Assembly: GCA_019359125.1 (NCBI GenBank) | Contig: JAHHHY010000007.1 | Span: 23,355 to 87,354, forward strand | Direction: 5' to 3' | Source of the DNA: Pleurocapsa minor GSE-CHR-MK 17-07R | Lineage (GTDB): Bacteria > Chloroflexota > Anaerolineae > Aggregatilineales > Phototrophicaceae | Length of the DNA: 64,000 nucleotides | Shown: one piece after another, positions 36,473-45,660 of the stretch | Position numbering within the stretch: position 1 is the first letter of the stretch | Layout: each line of letters opens with the position of its first letter | Notes under the pieces: generated by a model | What the model was told of the DNA's origin: nothing | The model's database searches: none | The model's input: the letters and a program-made list of their open reading frames with translations, nothing else | Position numbers and translations under genes: made by a program

Positions 36473-37255
36473 ATGTTTTCATTATTCAGGAAAGCCATGC
36501 TGTCTGTCGCGCTGGCCGTCACCATGTTCGTGGTTGCTGCGTGCGATGATATTTATGACGGGATTCTGGGCTACGAAGCCAGTTTCAGCTGCGAGGACAT
36601 GCTGCTCACGATTTATGTCGATGAGGAATTCTTTACACCAGTCGATCCGGCGTCTGCACTGACATTTGATGCCTCGACGTATGACGTCTTCATGCCCTTC
36701 CGTCTTTTCGATGGTGCCGGAAACAGCCTGCTGGATATCGATGGCACGTTTCCTGTGGATGGCGGGGACGACTATGTTACCTTAGGCTTCCCGTACCTGG
36801 TTCCGCCTCAGGCCAATCCGATCACGTTTGAGCTTGTCGCCCCGGCTGGGACCTATGACGAGGAAGAAGTGCTGCTGTTCAGCGTGTCTGGCGACTGCGC
36901 CGATCTGGTTTCCGCTGCCGTCTTCACCGATGGCCGCGTGAACAACAGCCTGGATGTGGATGCTGGCGCGCCAGTGGCCATCTATATCAATGACAGCCTG
37001 GGCACGATCGATATCTATGCCATCAACCCGGAGACGGGCGCAGGCACGCTGGTCCTGCGCCAGCCGCTGAGCACCGATGCGCCGCCCGCCGAAAACGAAC
37101 TCGTCGCTGAAGCGACCAATCCGTTCACGACGGCATTCATCCGCATCTACCGCCTCACCAGCGGTGAATATCAGGTTGTCGCCGGTTATGATGACAAGGA
37201 ATACTCGGTGCTGTTCCCGGCGGACGGAACCAGTATCACGCACATCGCCGGGTAA
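36473..37255 (+). CDS. Putative lipoprotein of unknown function
   Basis: Lipobox-like MFSLFRKAMLSVALAVTMFVVAAC. Confidence 0.72.
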   Translation: MFSLFRKAMLSVALAVTMFVVAACDDIYDGILGYEASFSCEDMLLTIYVDEEFFTPVDPASALTFDASTYDVFMPFRLFDGAGNSLLDIDGTFPVDGGDDYVTLGFPYLVPPQANPITFELVAPAGTYDEEEVLLFSVSGDCADLVSAAVFTDGRVNNSLDVDAGAPVAIYINDSLGTIDIYAINPETGAGTLVLRQPLSTDAPPAENELVAEATNPFTTAFIRIYRLTSGEYQVVAGYDDKEYSVLFPADGTSITHIAG

Positions 37256-37301
37256 GGGGAACTGAGGATGGGCCATGCCTGCATGACCCATCCCGCGACA
37301 C

Positions 37302-38117
37302 TCAGGCCTCGTCGCTGCCGTTGAGCAGGGCGAGGTCTTCTTTTGACATGGTCATGCCGAGGATGTTGAAGCCGGCGTCGATGTGGATAATTTCGCCGGT
37401 AATCTTGCGGCTCAGGTCGCTGGCCAGGAAGAAAGCCAGGTCGCCCACATCCTCCTGCGAGACCAGCGTGCGCAGCGGGCTGGCTTCCTCGGAATACTTC
37501 AGCATCATGCGGATGCCGGGTACGCCGGCGGCGGCCAGCGTCTTGATCGGGCCGGCGCTGATGCTGTTCACGCGGATGCCCTTCGGCCCCATATCGGCGG
37601 CCAGATAGCGCGTGATCGTCTCCAGCGCGCTCTTGGCCACGGCCATCACATGATACTTCGGCATCACCTTCTCAGACGCATAATACGTCAGGCTCATGAT
37701 GCTGCCGCCTTCGGTCATCAGCGGCTCGGCGCGCTTTGCCATCGCGATCAGGCTAAACGCGCTGATATCCAGCGCCAGCTTGAAGCCATCCCGCGAGATA
37801 TTGGTGAAGCGGCCACCCAGGTCTTCGCGGTTGGCATAGGCCACGCTGTGCACCAGCGTATCCAGCCGACCGTATTCTTCCTTCACACGCGCAAACACGC
37901 GGTCAAGCGCGGCATCATCGGTCACGTCGGCTTCTTCCACGAACGTGCAGCCGATTTCTTCGGCCAGCGGCCTGACGCGTTTTTCCAGCACGCCCCCCGC
38001 ATACGAGAGCAAAATGGTCGCACCTTCAGCATGGAGTTTCTTTGTGATGCCCCACGCGATAGAATTTTTATTGGCCAAACCAAAAATCAAAACGACTTTA
38101 CCGTCGAGCATGCCCAT
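37302..38117 (-). CDS. fabI: Enoyl-[acyl-carrier-protein] reductase (NADH)
   Basis: GKVVLIFGLANKNSIAWGITKKL, SVAYANREDLGGRF, RVNSISAGPIKTLAAAGV; GGAGG upstream of ATG at 38117. Confidence 0.93.
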   Translation of the reverse strand: MGMLDGKVVLIFGLANKNSIAWGITKKLHAEGATILLSYAGGVLEKRVRPLAEEIGCTFVEEADVTDDAALDRVFARVKEEYGRLDTLVHSVAYANREDLGGRFTNISRDGFKLALDISAFSLIAMAKRAEPLMTEGGSIMSLTYYASEKVMPKYHVMAVAKSALETITRYLAADMGPKGIRVNSISAGPIKTLAAAGVPGIRMMLKYSEEASPLRTLVSQEDVGDLAFFLASDLSRKITGEIIHIDAGFNILGMTMSKEDLALLNGSDEA

Positions 38118-38212
38118 AGCACAGGCCTCCTTCTTAAGTGACGGATACTCTAACACCGTGGCATGGCTGACGCTACGAATCCGCTGGACCGATGCACACA
38201 GGGGAATGACCT

Positions 38213-39232
38213 ATGACCTTTTCGCCCAATGACCCGCACCGACCGATTCATGTCGTGGTATCGATGGACTTCACCGATGCGCAGATCGACCAGTTAAAGG
38301 CAGTCTCTCCGCGCCTGAAAATCGAGCGCCACTTCCCGACCGTGCCGGATAAAGTGTGGGCCGAGACCGAAGTGCTGTATACCATGAACACGTTCCCGAA
38401 CCCGGAACAGGCGCCGCGCCTGCGCTGGATGCAGATGCACATGGCCGGGCTGGACTGGATGGTGAAACAGCCGATCATGCAGGCGCAGGACGTGGAAATC
38501 ACCACGGCCAGCGGCATTCATGCGGTGCCGATGGCCGAGTTCTGCATCATGACGATGCTGGCATTTGCCTATCACCTGCCAGAGCTGATGCGCGAACAAA
38601 CCGCTGGTAAATGGGCCGAGCGGCTCCGCGGTACGCCGCTGCGCGGGCGCACGCTGGGTATCGTCGGTTATGGCAGCATCGGGCGCGAGCTTGGGCGCAT
38701 GGCGGATGCGCTGGGCATGACCGTGCTGGCCGCCAAGCGCGATGCCATGACGACCGAGGAATCGACCAGCTACAGCGAAGACGGCACGGGTGACCCGGCC
38801 GGCGAGATTCCGCGCCGGATTTATCCGTTCCAGGCGCTGCCGATGATGGTGGGCGAGTGTGATTTCGTGGTCGTGACCGCGCCGCTGACCAGCGAGACGC
38901 GCGGCATGATCGGGGACGCTGTGTTTTCAGCGATGAAGAAGACGGCCGTGCTGGTCAATGTGGGGCGCGGGCCGGTGGTGGACGAAGCCGCGCTGATTTC
39001 GGCGCTGTCGGCCGGGAAGCTGGCGGGTGCCGCGCTGGACGTGTTTGCTGAGGAACCGCTGCCGTCGGGCAGCCCGCTGTGGAACATGGAAAACGTGATC
39101 ATCACGCCGCATGTGTCCGGCGAGCCGACCGACCATCATCAGCGGCTGGTGACGCTGTTTGCCGAAAACCTGCGCCGCTACATCGACAATCGCCCGCTGA
39201 TGAATGTCTACCGCCGCGACCTGGGGTATTAA
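38213..39232 (+). CDS. D-2-hydroxyacid dehydrogenase
   Basis: LGIVGYGSIGRELGRMADALGM, NVGRGPVVDEAALISAL. Confidence 0.92.
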   Translation: MTFSPNDPHRPIHVVVSMDFTDAQIDQLKAVSPRLKIERHFPTVPDKVWAETEVLYTMNTFPNPEQAPRLRWMQMHMAGLDWMVKQPIMQAQDVEITTASGIHAVPMAEFCIMTMLAFAYHLPELMREQTAGKWAERLRGTPLRGRTLGIVGYGSIGRELGRMADALGMTVLAAKRDAMTTEESTSYSEDGTGDPAGEIPRRIYPFQALPMMVGECDFVVVTAPLTSETRGMIGDAVFSAMKKTAVLVNVGRGPVVDEAALISALSAGKLAGAALDVFAEEPLPSGSPLWNMENVIITPHVSGEPTDHHQRLVTLFAENLRRYIDNRPLMNVYRRDLGY

Positions 39233-39360
39233 GCGCCGGGCTGGATTTTTCTTTCACTATGAGGGCGGACACGCAGGTTCGCCCTGCTACAAACCCGACC
39301 TCTCCGGGCAAAGACACGGTTGGTTTTCAGCACTAAAGACATTAATACATCTGTGCCTTT

Positions 39361-39388
39361 GTAGGGGCAAGGCATGCCTTGCCCCTAC
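39361..39388. repeat. 28-bp perfect palindrome GTAGGGGCAAGGCATGCCTTGCCCCTAC
   Basis: Exact self-complementarity; related elements at 36261-36288 and 59596-59636. Confidence 0.85.
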
Positions 39389-39450
39389 TGAACCGCGCTC
39401 CTGTCAATTTAATCACCTGCACAAGATGAGCGAATCGCAGCCGCGCCGGC

Positions 39451-40290
39451 CTATTTCCCCGACGCCCCCGTCTCCAGCCATGACTGCGTCAGGCGGCCCC
39501 ATTCTTCCAGGGTCAGGGTTTCGGCGCGGCGCATCGGGTCGATGTCCGCCCGCGCCAACATCTCGCTCGTTAGCTCGCCGGACAGGTTCAGGCCGGAAGC
39601 CAGCGAGTTCTTGATCTGCTTGCGTTTCTGGCCGAAGCCAGCCCGCGCCACCCGAAAGAATTCCTTCTCCGGCACATCGACTACGGGCTGCGGGAACACG
39701 TCCAGCCGGACGACCGCGCTGGTCACATCCGGGCGCGGATAAAACACGCCCGGCGACAGCCGGAAGGCGATTTTGGCTTTGGCATAGAGCTGAATACTCA
39801 CGCTGAGCAGGCTCATGTCGCCCGGTTTGGAGATCAGCTTCTCGGCCACCTCAAGCTGCATCAGGATGGTCAGCGCGCGCGGGCGGGCGGGTGTCTCCAG
39901 CAGATGACGCAGGATGGCGCTGGTGATGTAGTAGGGCACATTGGCCGCCACGACATAATTTCCCGCGTCCGGGCCCATCAGCACGGCCGGATCGGTATTC
40001 AGGATGTCGGCATACACGATCTCGACATTGTCATACGGGGCCAGCCGTCCATTCAGGATCGGCCGCATGCGCTGGTCCAGCTCCACCCCCACGACGCGGC
40101 GTGCGCGGCGGGCCAATGCCTCGGTCAGGCCGCCTGTGCCGGGGCCAACCTCCAGCACGGCGTCGTCGGCCGACACAGCCGCCACCCCGGCGATACGCTC
40201 CAGCGCGTTCGGGTCGTGCAGAAAATTCTGGCCCAGGCTTTTCTTGGGTTCCAGGCCATACAGCGCCAGTATCTCACGCGGATTCGTCAT
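39451..40290 (-). CDS. rsmA: 16S rRNA (adenine1518-N6/adenine1519-N6)-dimethyltransferase
   Basis: KKSLGQNFLHDPNALERI, LEVGPGTGGLTEAL, ANVPYYITSAILRHLL. Confidence 0.95.
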   Translation of the reverse strand: MTNPREILALYGLEPKKSLGQNFLHDPNALERIAGVAAVSADDAVLEVGPGTGGLTEALARRARRVVGVELDQRMRPILNGRLAPYDNVEIVYADILNTDPAVLMGPDAGNYVVAANVPYYITSAILRHLLETPARPRALTILMQLEVAEKLISKPGDMSLLSVSIQLYAKAKIAFRLSPGVFYPRPDVTSAVVRLDVFPQPVVDVPEKEFFRVARAGFGQKRKQIKNSLASGLNLSGELTSEMLARADIDPMRRAETLTLEEWGRLTQSWLETGASGK

Positions 40291-40312
40291 GCCATCTCAG
40301 TCTGTTTACGGA

Positions 40313-41686
40313 TTACCACGAGCTGCGCACGGTATAGGTCAGCACGGTTTCGCCTTTGGGGGGCACGGTCAGCCTGAACTCGCACATGCTCTGGTCGATT
40401 TTATCATACGGATGTGTCGCCTGAGTAATGCGCCACTCGCTGTAGCCGCTGAAATTCTCCAGCAGGCGCACCTCGACCGGCTTTTCCGCCTTGCGGTTGC
40501 GCACGGTGATTTTATAGCTATGCTCAGCGCCGGAATTGCCCAGTCTGCGGAAATTGGTGTGCGCGCGTTCGCCCACGATATCGAACGGCTTGCCCAACAC
40601 CAGCGAGACTTTCTCGCCTTTCGCGGTGTGGTCCAGCCGATCCTCGCCAACCAGCAGCGGCGCGCCATCGGTATCCTTCTGGTAAATGCGCACGCGCCCG
40701 GCGGGCAGGGCCGCATCCATGCCGCGCTCGTCGGTTTCAAATTCAAGGAACTGGCGGAAATTGAGCGACTGCGTGTCGTTGGGCGCAAAGTCTGCCTTGG
40801 GGTGCCAGTACAGGCTGCTGGTCGCCTTGTATTCCAGTTTTGCCGGGATGCCGGGCTTGTGGATGAACTCGACCTGCTTCTGTTCGTTTGCGCTTAAGTT
40901 GACACTGCGTTCAATTTCGTACAGTTTGTACTCTGAAAATTCGCGCTGGGCCACCTTCGGCGCGCCGCCCATGGCGCGGGCGGGCATCGGCGCAGACTGC
41001 ATGATGACCATTGGCGGCGGTTCTGGCAGGCGATTGACCTCTCCGGCGATCAGCTTCACGCGGGCATTCTCAAAGCTGGCGCTGCTGCTGTTGTCAAACG
41101 TGACCATGCCCGTCGCATCCAAGGCATCGCTGCCATCCGCCACCAGCAGCACATAATCCGCTGTCCAGGTGATGCCCCCGGCCAGATAGGTCAGCTCCAG
41201 CTCCTGCTGGCCCGAGGCCGTGCTGTCCAGCAGCCAGCGCAGGGTGGGACGCGTCAGCAGGCCGCCGGGAAGCTGGGGAAAGCGCATATCGCGCACCTTG
41301 TCCTGGCGCACGACGATCACCTGGCCGTCGCCCGTCCGCAGGATGATGTCGCCGCCCTGGCCGCTGAGCAGCGCCCCTTCGTAAAAGGTGCCGTCCTCGG
41401 TGATGATGCCCACCACCTGGTCGATGTAGCGTTTCAGCAGGGCATAGCTGTCCACCAGGTCGTAGGCATAGCTCTGCTCGACGACGCCGACACTGCCCGG
41501 CGCGGTGCGCGAGGCCAGCTGAATCGAGGTGCGGTCGATCTGCTCGCTCACATCGGTGAAGTCCAGCCTGTTTTCGCCCTCGGCCAGCGTGAACAGACGC
41601 CGGTCCTGCACCAGCGCGGTGCCGATGTTATACACGGTGAGGGCGACATGCGTGCGCTCTCCACTGCCCTGTACGGTATGCATCAT
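40313..41686 (-). CDS. DUF4139-type protein (no signal peptide)
   Basis: LTYLAGGITWTADYVLLV, paralogous to 41835..43316. Confidence 0.78.
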   Translation of the reverse strand: MMHTVQGSGERTHVALTVYNIGTALVQDRRLFTLAEGENRLDFTDVSEQIDRTSIQLASRTAPGSVGVVEQSYAYDLVDSYALLKRYIDQVVGIITEDGTFYEGALLSGQGGDIILRTGDGQVIVVRQDKVRDMRFPQLPGGLLTRPTLRWLLDSTASGQQELELTYLAGGITWTADYVLLVADGSDALDATGMVTFDNSSSASFENARVKLIAGEVNRLPEPPPMVIMQSAPMPARAMGGAPKVAQREFSEYKLYEIERSVNLSANEQKQVEFIHKPGIPAKLEYKATSSLYWHPKADFAPNDTQSLNFRQFLEFETDERGMDAALPAGRVRIYQKDTDGAPLLVGEDRLDHTAKGEKVSLVLGKPFDIVGERAHTNFRRLGNSGAEHSYKITVRNRKAEKPVEVRLLENFSGYSEWRITQATHPYDKIDQSMCEFRLTVPPKGETVLTYTVRSSW

Positions 41687-41834
41687 TCATGCTCCTTGGG
41701 TGCAAATGCTTTCAAACATCATACATCGTCCGGCAGCTTGCCGGGCGAACAAACAGAAACCTCATCGCGTAACCCCTCTCTGGCTGAGCGGGGCTGCGGG
41801 ATGAGGCTTCGTCACAGGTGAAGCGTAATCGTGC

Positions 41835-43316
41835 TTACCAGCTGTAGCGCACCGTGTAGGTGATGACAGTCTCGCCCTGGGGCGGCACATCCACGCGGTA
41901 CTCAATCGTGTTGCTGTTCAGCTGCGTATAGGGCGCGCTCGATTCCAGGATTTCCCATTCGCTCCAGCGGAACAGGTTCTCCGGCACGCGGATCTGCACG
42001 GCCTGGTCGTCCTTGCGGTTGCGCAGGCGAATCTCGTAGGTTTCCTCGATCGTGCGGTCGCCGATCATGCGGAAGGCCGTCTGTGTGCGCTCGCCCACCA
42101 GGTCAAACGCGTTGCCCAGGTAGATTTCAACTTCTTCGCCCTGCGGCGTGTGCTCGATGGTGTTCTCGCCGATCAGCAGCGCCGTGCCGTCCACGTCTTC
42201 CTGATATACGCGGATGCGTCCGGAGGGCAGGTCTGCACCGAGGCCGCCTTCTTCATCGGTCGTGAAGGTGAGGAAATTCTGCACGTCGGTGATGCCGGTC
42301 GCACCATAGTACTGGTCGCTCTGCACATAACCGTAGTACAGCGGGCTGCCGTCATAGACGTAGAAGGTGCTGGCCGGCACGCCTGACCCGCTGACAAACT
42401 CGACCTGCTTGGTCTCGTTGTCCAGCACAGTCACCGGGCGGCCGATTTCATAGAGCTGGTATTCGCTGAATTCGCGCTGTTCCACCTGGGGAGCGGGCAC
42501 GGCGCTGGCCACCGCGTCGTACATCATTTCTTCTGCCCGCAGCATCTGTTCCATGTCGGGCAGGCGGTTCACGTCGCCCGCAATCAGCTTGACGATGGCG
42601 TTCTCAAAGCTGGCGCCGCTGGTATTGTTCAGCGTGATCCAGCCGTTCAGGTCCAGCCCGCTGTTGTCCGGGTTAACCAGCACCACATAGTCGGCGCTCC
42701 AGTTCATGCCGCTCGTCAGATAGGTCAGCTCCAGCGACTGATCGCCGGAGGCATCGCTGTCCAGCAGCCAGCGCAGGGTGGGGCGTGTGATCAGGCCGCC
42801 GGGCAGTTCAGGGAAGCGCAGGTCGCGCACGTTGCTGATATTCACTACCAGCACCTGGCCTTCGTCATCGCGCAGGATGATGTCGCCGGTGCGCCCGCTC
42901 AGCAGCTCGCCGGCAAACACTTCGCCGTCATTGGTCGTCAGCTCGATGCGCTGGTCCAGATAGCGGTTGAGCAGGGCGAAGCTGTCCACCAGGTCATACA
43001 CATAGCTCTGTTCCAGCACGCTCAGGCCGTCGGGCGAGGTCGCGCTGTCAAACTGCACGCTGGTCGGGTCGATGCCCGCCGCTACGTCGGTGAAGTTCAG
43101 GATGTTGATGCCTTCGCCCAGCGTATACGAACGGCTGTCGCGCACCAGCGCGGTGCCCTGGTTGTAGATGGTCAGCGCGACACTCTCGCGGGTGCCGCCG
43201 GTGGCCGGCAGCGGATTGTCCAGGTCCTGGGCATAGACGATGGTGGTGCTGGCCAGCAGCAGGGAGGCTGCGGCGATGGCGGCAGTGCGCCGGAATGAAA
43301 ATCGCAAACGAGTCAT
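41835..43316 (-). CDS. DUF4139-type secreted protein
   Basis: Signal peptide MTRLRFSFRRTAAIAAASLLLASTTIVYAQ; LTYLTSGMNWSADYVVLV. Confidence 0.8.
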   Translation of the reverse strand: MTRLRFSFRRTAAIAAASLLLASTTIVYAQDLDNPLPATGGTRESVALTIYNQGTALVRDSRSYTLGEGINILNFTDVAAGIDPTSVQFDSATSPDGLSVLEQSYVYDLVDSFALLNRYLDQRIELTTNDGEVFAGELLSGRTGDIILRDDEGQVLVVNISNVRDLRFPELPGGLITRPTLRWLLDSDASGDQSLELTYLTSGMNWSADYVVLVNPDNSGLDLNGWITLNNTSGASFENAIVKLIAGDVNRLPDMEQMLRAEEMMYDAVASAVPAPQVEQREFSEYQLYEIGRPVTVLDNETKQVEFVSGSGVPASTFYVYDGSPLYYGYVQSDQYYGATGITDVQNFLTFTTDEEGGLGADLPSGRIRVYQEDVDGTALLIGENTIEHTPQGEEVEIYLGNAFDLVGERTQTAFRMIGDRTIEETYEIRLRNRKDDQAVQIRVPENLFRWSEWEILESSAPYTQLNSNTIEYRVDVPPQGETVITYTVRYSW

Positions 43317-43558
43317 GATGATGCTCCTTAATGGGTTAAATGACGGCCAAGACGTGTCTGGTAATCTGGTGCCGGGGGAGCGCCTTGCGAGGCGCCCCTG
43401 CAAACCCCAACCGCGTTGGGCAGAAACTAACACGTCTGATGCTCAACCTGCGGACTACCCCGGATAACCTGCCCAATCCGCCGTGGCAGGGGCGCCTCGC
43501 GAGGCGTCCGCTGTTTGTGAAGCCTGCTTCGCCAGCCGGAATTGTGCGAACGTCCATA

Positions 43559-44296
43559 TTAGCTCTGCACCTCGACGCCGTTGACGATGATCGTCACCGG
43601 GGTGTCAAACTGTCCGTCCAGTTGAATCGTTTCCTCGTAGGGAATCAGCATCATGGTGCAGATCTGGCCTTCTGGCACGACCTGATTGATCGACACGTAC
43701 ACGGCGCTGCCTTCGCGGTACTGCTGAATTTCGACCGGCAGTTCTTCGCAGCCGGTGGGCAGCGAGCCGGTCACGGTAATAGTGATGTCCCAGGGGGTGC
43801 TGCGCGTCTGTACTGCGGTCACAGCATCCACCACGATCGGCATCAGATTCACGGCCTGTGCAGGGGCCGCGTCCTGGTTGGCGACGATGCCGTTGACGAT
43901 CACGGTCACGCCCAGGGGGTAGTTGCCTTCAAGCTGCACGGTCTCGATGTAGGGCACCAGCATCATCGGGCAGTTGGGCGCGCCGACGACGACCTGGCCG
44001 ATGCTCACGAAGACGGTGTTGCCCTCCTGAAATTCGACTGTTTCGATGTCCAGATCGGTGCAGCCGGTCGGCAGCGTGCCGTTCACGATCAGGCTGATGC
44101 GCGCGGGCACTTCCGACGTGAAGTAGGCAACCGCGCTCTCCACGTCCACCGGGAAGACCTGGGCATCCGTGAAGATGATTTCCGGCGTCGGCGTCGGCGT
44201 CATCATCATCTGGACAGGTTCCGGGTTGCTCTCGACCCGCACAGGTGTCGTGATGCCGAAAAACAGCAGCAACAGCAGCAGGATTAATTCCAACAT
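43559..44296 (-). CDS. Membrane-anchored/secreted protein with tandem duplicated domain
   Basis: Two copies of [GTLPTGCxxLxxExxxxxEGxxVxVSIxQVVxxxxxCxMMLxPYxETxQLxGxxxxxVTxIVNG]. Confidence 0.72.
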   Translation of the reverse strand: MLELILLLLLLFFGITTPVRVESNPEPVQMMMTPTPTPEIIFTDAQVFPVDVESAVAYFTSEVPARISLIVNGTLPTGCTDLDIETVEFQEGNTVFVSIGQVVVGAPNCPMMLVPYIETVQLEGNYPLGVTVIVNGIVANQDAAPAQAVNLMPIVVDAVTAVQTRSTPWDITITVTGSLPTGCEELPVEIQQYREGSAVYVSINQVVPEGQICTMMLIPYEETIQLDGQFDTPVTIIVNGVEVQS

Positions 44297-44433
44297 TGAT
44301 TCATTCTCCACATCTTGCGTCTGATATAACCTTACATGGATAAGACGCCGATGCGTGCGGATTGGTTCCATGCCTGCTGCATGAATTTCGGAATTTGTTT
44401 CGCGCCCCTGAAAAGACGCCGGGCGGCAGCGGG

Positions 44434-45591
44434 TTACCCTGACGCGGGCAGTCTGCGCCACACCTGCACATCCGGGCTGCCGATGCGCACGACATAGCGA
44501 TACGCGCCCCAGTCCACCCAGCTCACGCCTGTGCGCGCCACCCGGTCTTCAATCTCGTCGCGGCAGGCGGCGATCATGACATCGGCCTGCGCCGCGGCCC
44601 GGGCAAACTGCGCGTCTGATTCGGCGCGGGTACGGGCAGTCGCATTCAGCGGACGGCACAAGACGCTGGCCGTGCCGATCGGGTCGGCGGGGATATTGAG
44701 CGAGTAATGCAGATGGCGCTCGATCACGGCGCGCACGTCTTCGGGTGTGAACACGGGCGGGCACTGTTTGTACAGCGCCGGATCGTCTATATACAGCGCG
44801 CGCGGGGGAGCGCCCACCTCGCGCAGCACGCGGTCGATTTCCTTGTCATCTTCCCACACCGCATACGAGGCGTGCGCGAGCAGTTCTCCGCACAGCGCAT
44901 AGGGCGTCAGGCTCATTTTGCCCCAGAAGCCCTGCACCTCGTCGCGTGATATCCTCCCGGCCATGTCGTCGTCGCGGGCAAAGGCGGCATTCAGCAGGTC
45001 GATCACCCCCGCGTCGATATCCACGCCCGTCATTGCGGCGTGCTGGTTTGGCGCGTAGGGGCTGACCGCCGCCGGTCGGCCAGCGGCATCGTGGACGCGC
45101 ACGCTCTCGGCTTTCAGGCGTTCCAGCAGCGGGCGCCCGTATACGGCATCGTGCGCGGGCATGACCAGCCAGCCCTGTTTGCCCGTGCCCGCGATCGTTG
45201 AGCAGATAAAGGTCGCACCCTCGATGCGGATCCAGCGGTCAGACTTCTCGGCCATCACCCAGGCGTCGGGTGACTCCCAGCCCCAGGCATACGGCGCCTC
45301 GCTGTTGAAGGAGACGGCAGTGTGCTGCGGCGTAATCATGCTGACCAGCTTGAGCTGCGGATAGGCGTCGGTCAGCTCGCGCAGGCTGGCGATGGTGGCG
45401 AAGCCATCAGCCGAGAACACCACCCCGTCCCCAGCCTGCAAGGCATCCAGCCGGGCGCGCAGGCAGGCGTCGAACAGCGCGCGAGCGGGCGCGGCTTCCG
45501 GGCGCGGGCGATAAATCATTTCCAGGCTGATCACCGGGCAGTCTGCCAGGTATTCAGCGGCATCTTCAGCAAAATAGGCGTGTTTGATCAT
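44434..45591 (-). CDS. Hypothetical protein (386 aa)
   Basis: Start MIKHAYFAEDAAEYLADCPVISLEMIYRPRPE; divergent from P450; N-terminal extension of the track ORF overlaps the P450 gene and is rejected. Confidence 0.68.
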   Translation of the reverse strand: MIKHAYFAEDAAEYLADCPVISLEMIYRPRPEAAPARALFDACLRARLDALQAGDGVVFSADGFATIASLRELTDAYPQLKLVSMITPQHTAVSFNSEAPYAWGWESPDAWVMAEKSDRWIRIEGATFICSTIAGTGKQGWLVMPAHDAVYGRPLLERLKAESVRVHDAAGRPAAVSPYAPNQHAAMTGVDIDAGVIDLLNAAFARDDDMAGRISRDEVQGFWGKMSLTPYALCGELLAHASYAVWEDDKEIDRVLREVGAPPRALYIDDPALYKQCPPVFTPEDVRAVIERHLHYSLNIPADPIGTASVLCRPLNATARTRAESDAQFARAAAQADVMIAACRDEIEDRVARTGVSWVDWGAYRYVVRIGSPDVQVWRRLPASG

Positions 45592-45660
45592 GTTGGATAG
45601 TGTAATCTCTTGGGGCGGCGCTGCCAACCGCGCCGAATCTGCCGACAGGAGGACACCCTG

